A stretch of 64,000 bases of DNA from Candidatus Aalborgicola defluviihabitans. GTDB taxonomy: Bacteria; Pseudomonadota; Gammaproteobacteria; Burkholderiales; Burkholderiaceae_C. Location of the stretch: assembly GCA_016705575.1 (NCBI GenBank), contig JADIXX010000003.1, forward strand, positions 248,001 to 312,000. Direction: 5' to 3'. The translations under genes and the position numbers were made by a program. Positions 63,623 through 64,000 of this stretch are shown one piece after another (positions within the stretch are counted from its first letter, which is position 1; every line of letters starts with the position of its first letter). The notes beneath the pieces are model-generated. The model worked only from the letters and a program-made list of their open reading frames with translations, was not told the origin of the DNA and made no database searches.

Positions 63623-64000
63623 AGCAATCGCAGAGTCAGGCACCGATTTGGGCAAGTAATGAGAATCCACTGGCCAAGTATGCCCGTCAACTTCCTGCGA
63701 GTTGGAGCCGATAACCGCATGCCAGCAAGAGAAAATTGATCGCCATACAGTTGACGTTGACGACCGTCAGCAACTGGCCCAAAGCGGGCATAGCCAGCCT
63801 AAAAGGGAACACCAACTGACTGCCAGTTGGAATCAGCGACCCAGTGACCCGTGGTGCCGGCGATTGTTCGAATTCACCCTGAAAGTTCACTGCTATGCCA
63901 TACACAAATTCGCTTGCGCTCATCCCCAGAGTGGAGTCGCGAAACCTGACGCCCGATTCCGGTGTGAACCCACTTCAAACAGGGCAAGACCACCATAGGC
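63623..64000. other. Right end of window, no supported gene
   Basis: A short minus-strand frame (63,687-63,923) has no recognisable features. I see only scattered short inverted pieces and no feature I can support. Confidence 0.5.

Overview
The window looks like the chromosome of a beta-proteobacterium of the order Burkholderiales, most likely Comamonadaceae (Rhodoferax/Polaromonas type). The basis is the high GC, the form of the Liv-type, gentisate, Cox-like and Bkd clusters, and short dispersed repeats of the kind I associate with that family; the taxonomic call is inference. I saw no rRNA, tRNA or CRISPR array. It is a dense catabolic region for aromatic acids, acyl-CoAs and branched-chain compounds.

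1-10,110 (all minus): one long operon. A promoter with an overlapping inverted repeat (10,079-10,107) drives a crotonase, a feruloyl-CoA-synthase-like ligase, a thiolase, an SDR dehydrogenase and a 4-hydroxybenzoyl-CoA-type thioesterase, then a Liv-type ABC importer (livK, livH, a livM-livG fusion, livF cut by the window edge). Together they can import a hydroxycinnamate, activate it, shorten it by beta-oxidation and release a hydroxybenzoate. 10,198-15,363: a second Liv importer plus a hemerythrin-like protein. 15,536-20,188: a 3-hydroxybenzoate/gentisate operon (gentisate dioxygenase, fumarylpyruvate hydrolase, 3-hydroxybenzoate 6-hydroxylase, maleylpyruvate isomerase) with a divergent LysR gene and a perfect 17-bp palindrome between them. 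20,196-22,359: an AraC-type regulator divergent from pobA.

22,356-30,379: mixed metabolism: radical SAM protein, TesB thioesterase, a small exported protein, a molybdopterin oxidoreductase, an M20 amidohydrolase, CoaX and a metallo-beta-lactamase/rhodanese fusion. 30,508-33,863: icmF (fused isobutyryl-CoA mutase) behind a perfect 22-bp palindrome. 33,908-43,026: a Cox-like molybdenum hydroxylase cluster (coxS, L, M, then D, E, G and an XdhC gene) with a divergent GAF/Fis regulator that lacks the AAA+ domain. 43,217-46,290: an OmpA-like protein, an FMN reductase, an MFS exporter and an 81-residue unknown. 46,525-51,547: the branched-chain 2-oxoacid dehydrogenase complex (bkdA1, bkdA2, bkdB, lpdV).

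51,548-63,622: an accessory module. A minus-strand operon of ten genes (AhpD-like protein, lipoprotein oligopeptide-type binding protein, dppBCDF-like transporter, class III CoA-transferase, MaoC-like protein, crotonase, TetR regulator) has a TetR-like operator just upstream of its first gene and is bracketed by two inverted remnants of an IS91-type transposase. An IS5-type transposase relic, frameshifted and broken by one of those remnants, sits at the right side. This is the best candidate for an undescribed, laterally acquired uptake and degradation system.

Two families of short repeats run through the window. Three copies lie in frame inside proteins, in the linkers of BkdB (two different repeats) and in CoxD; a fourth, in IcmF, is weaker.
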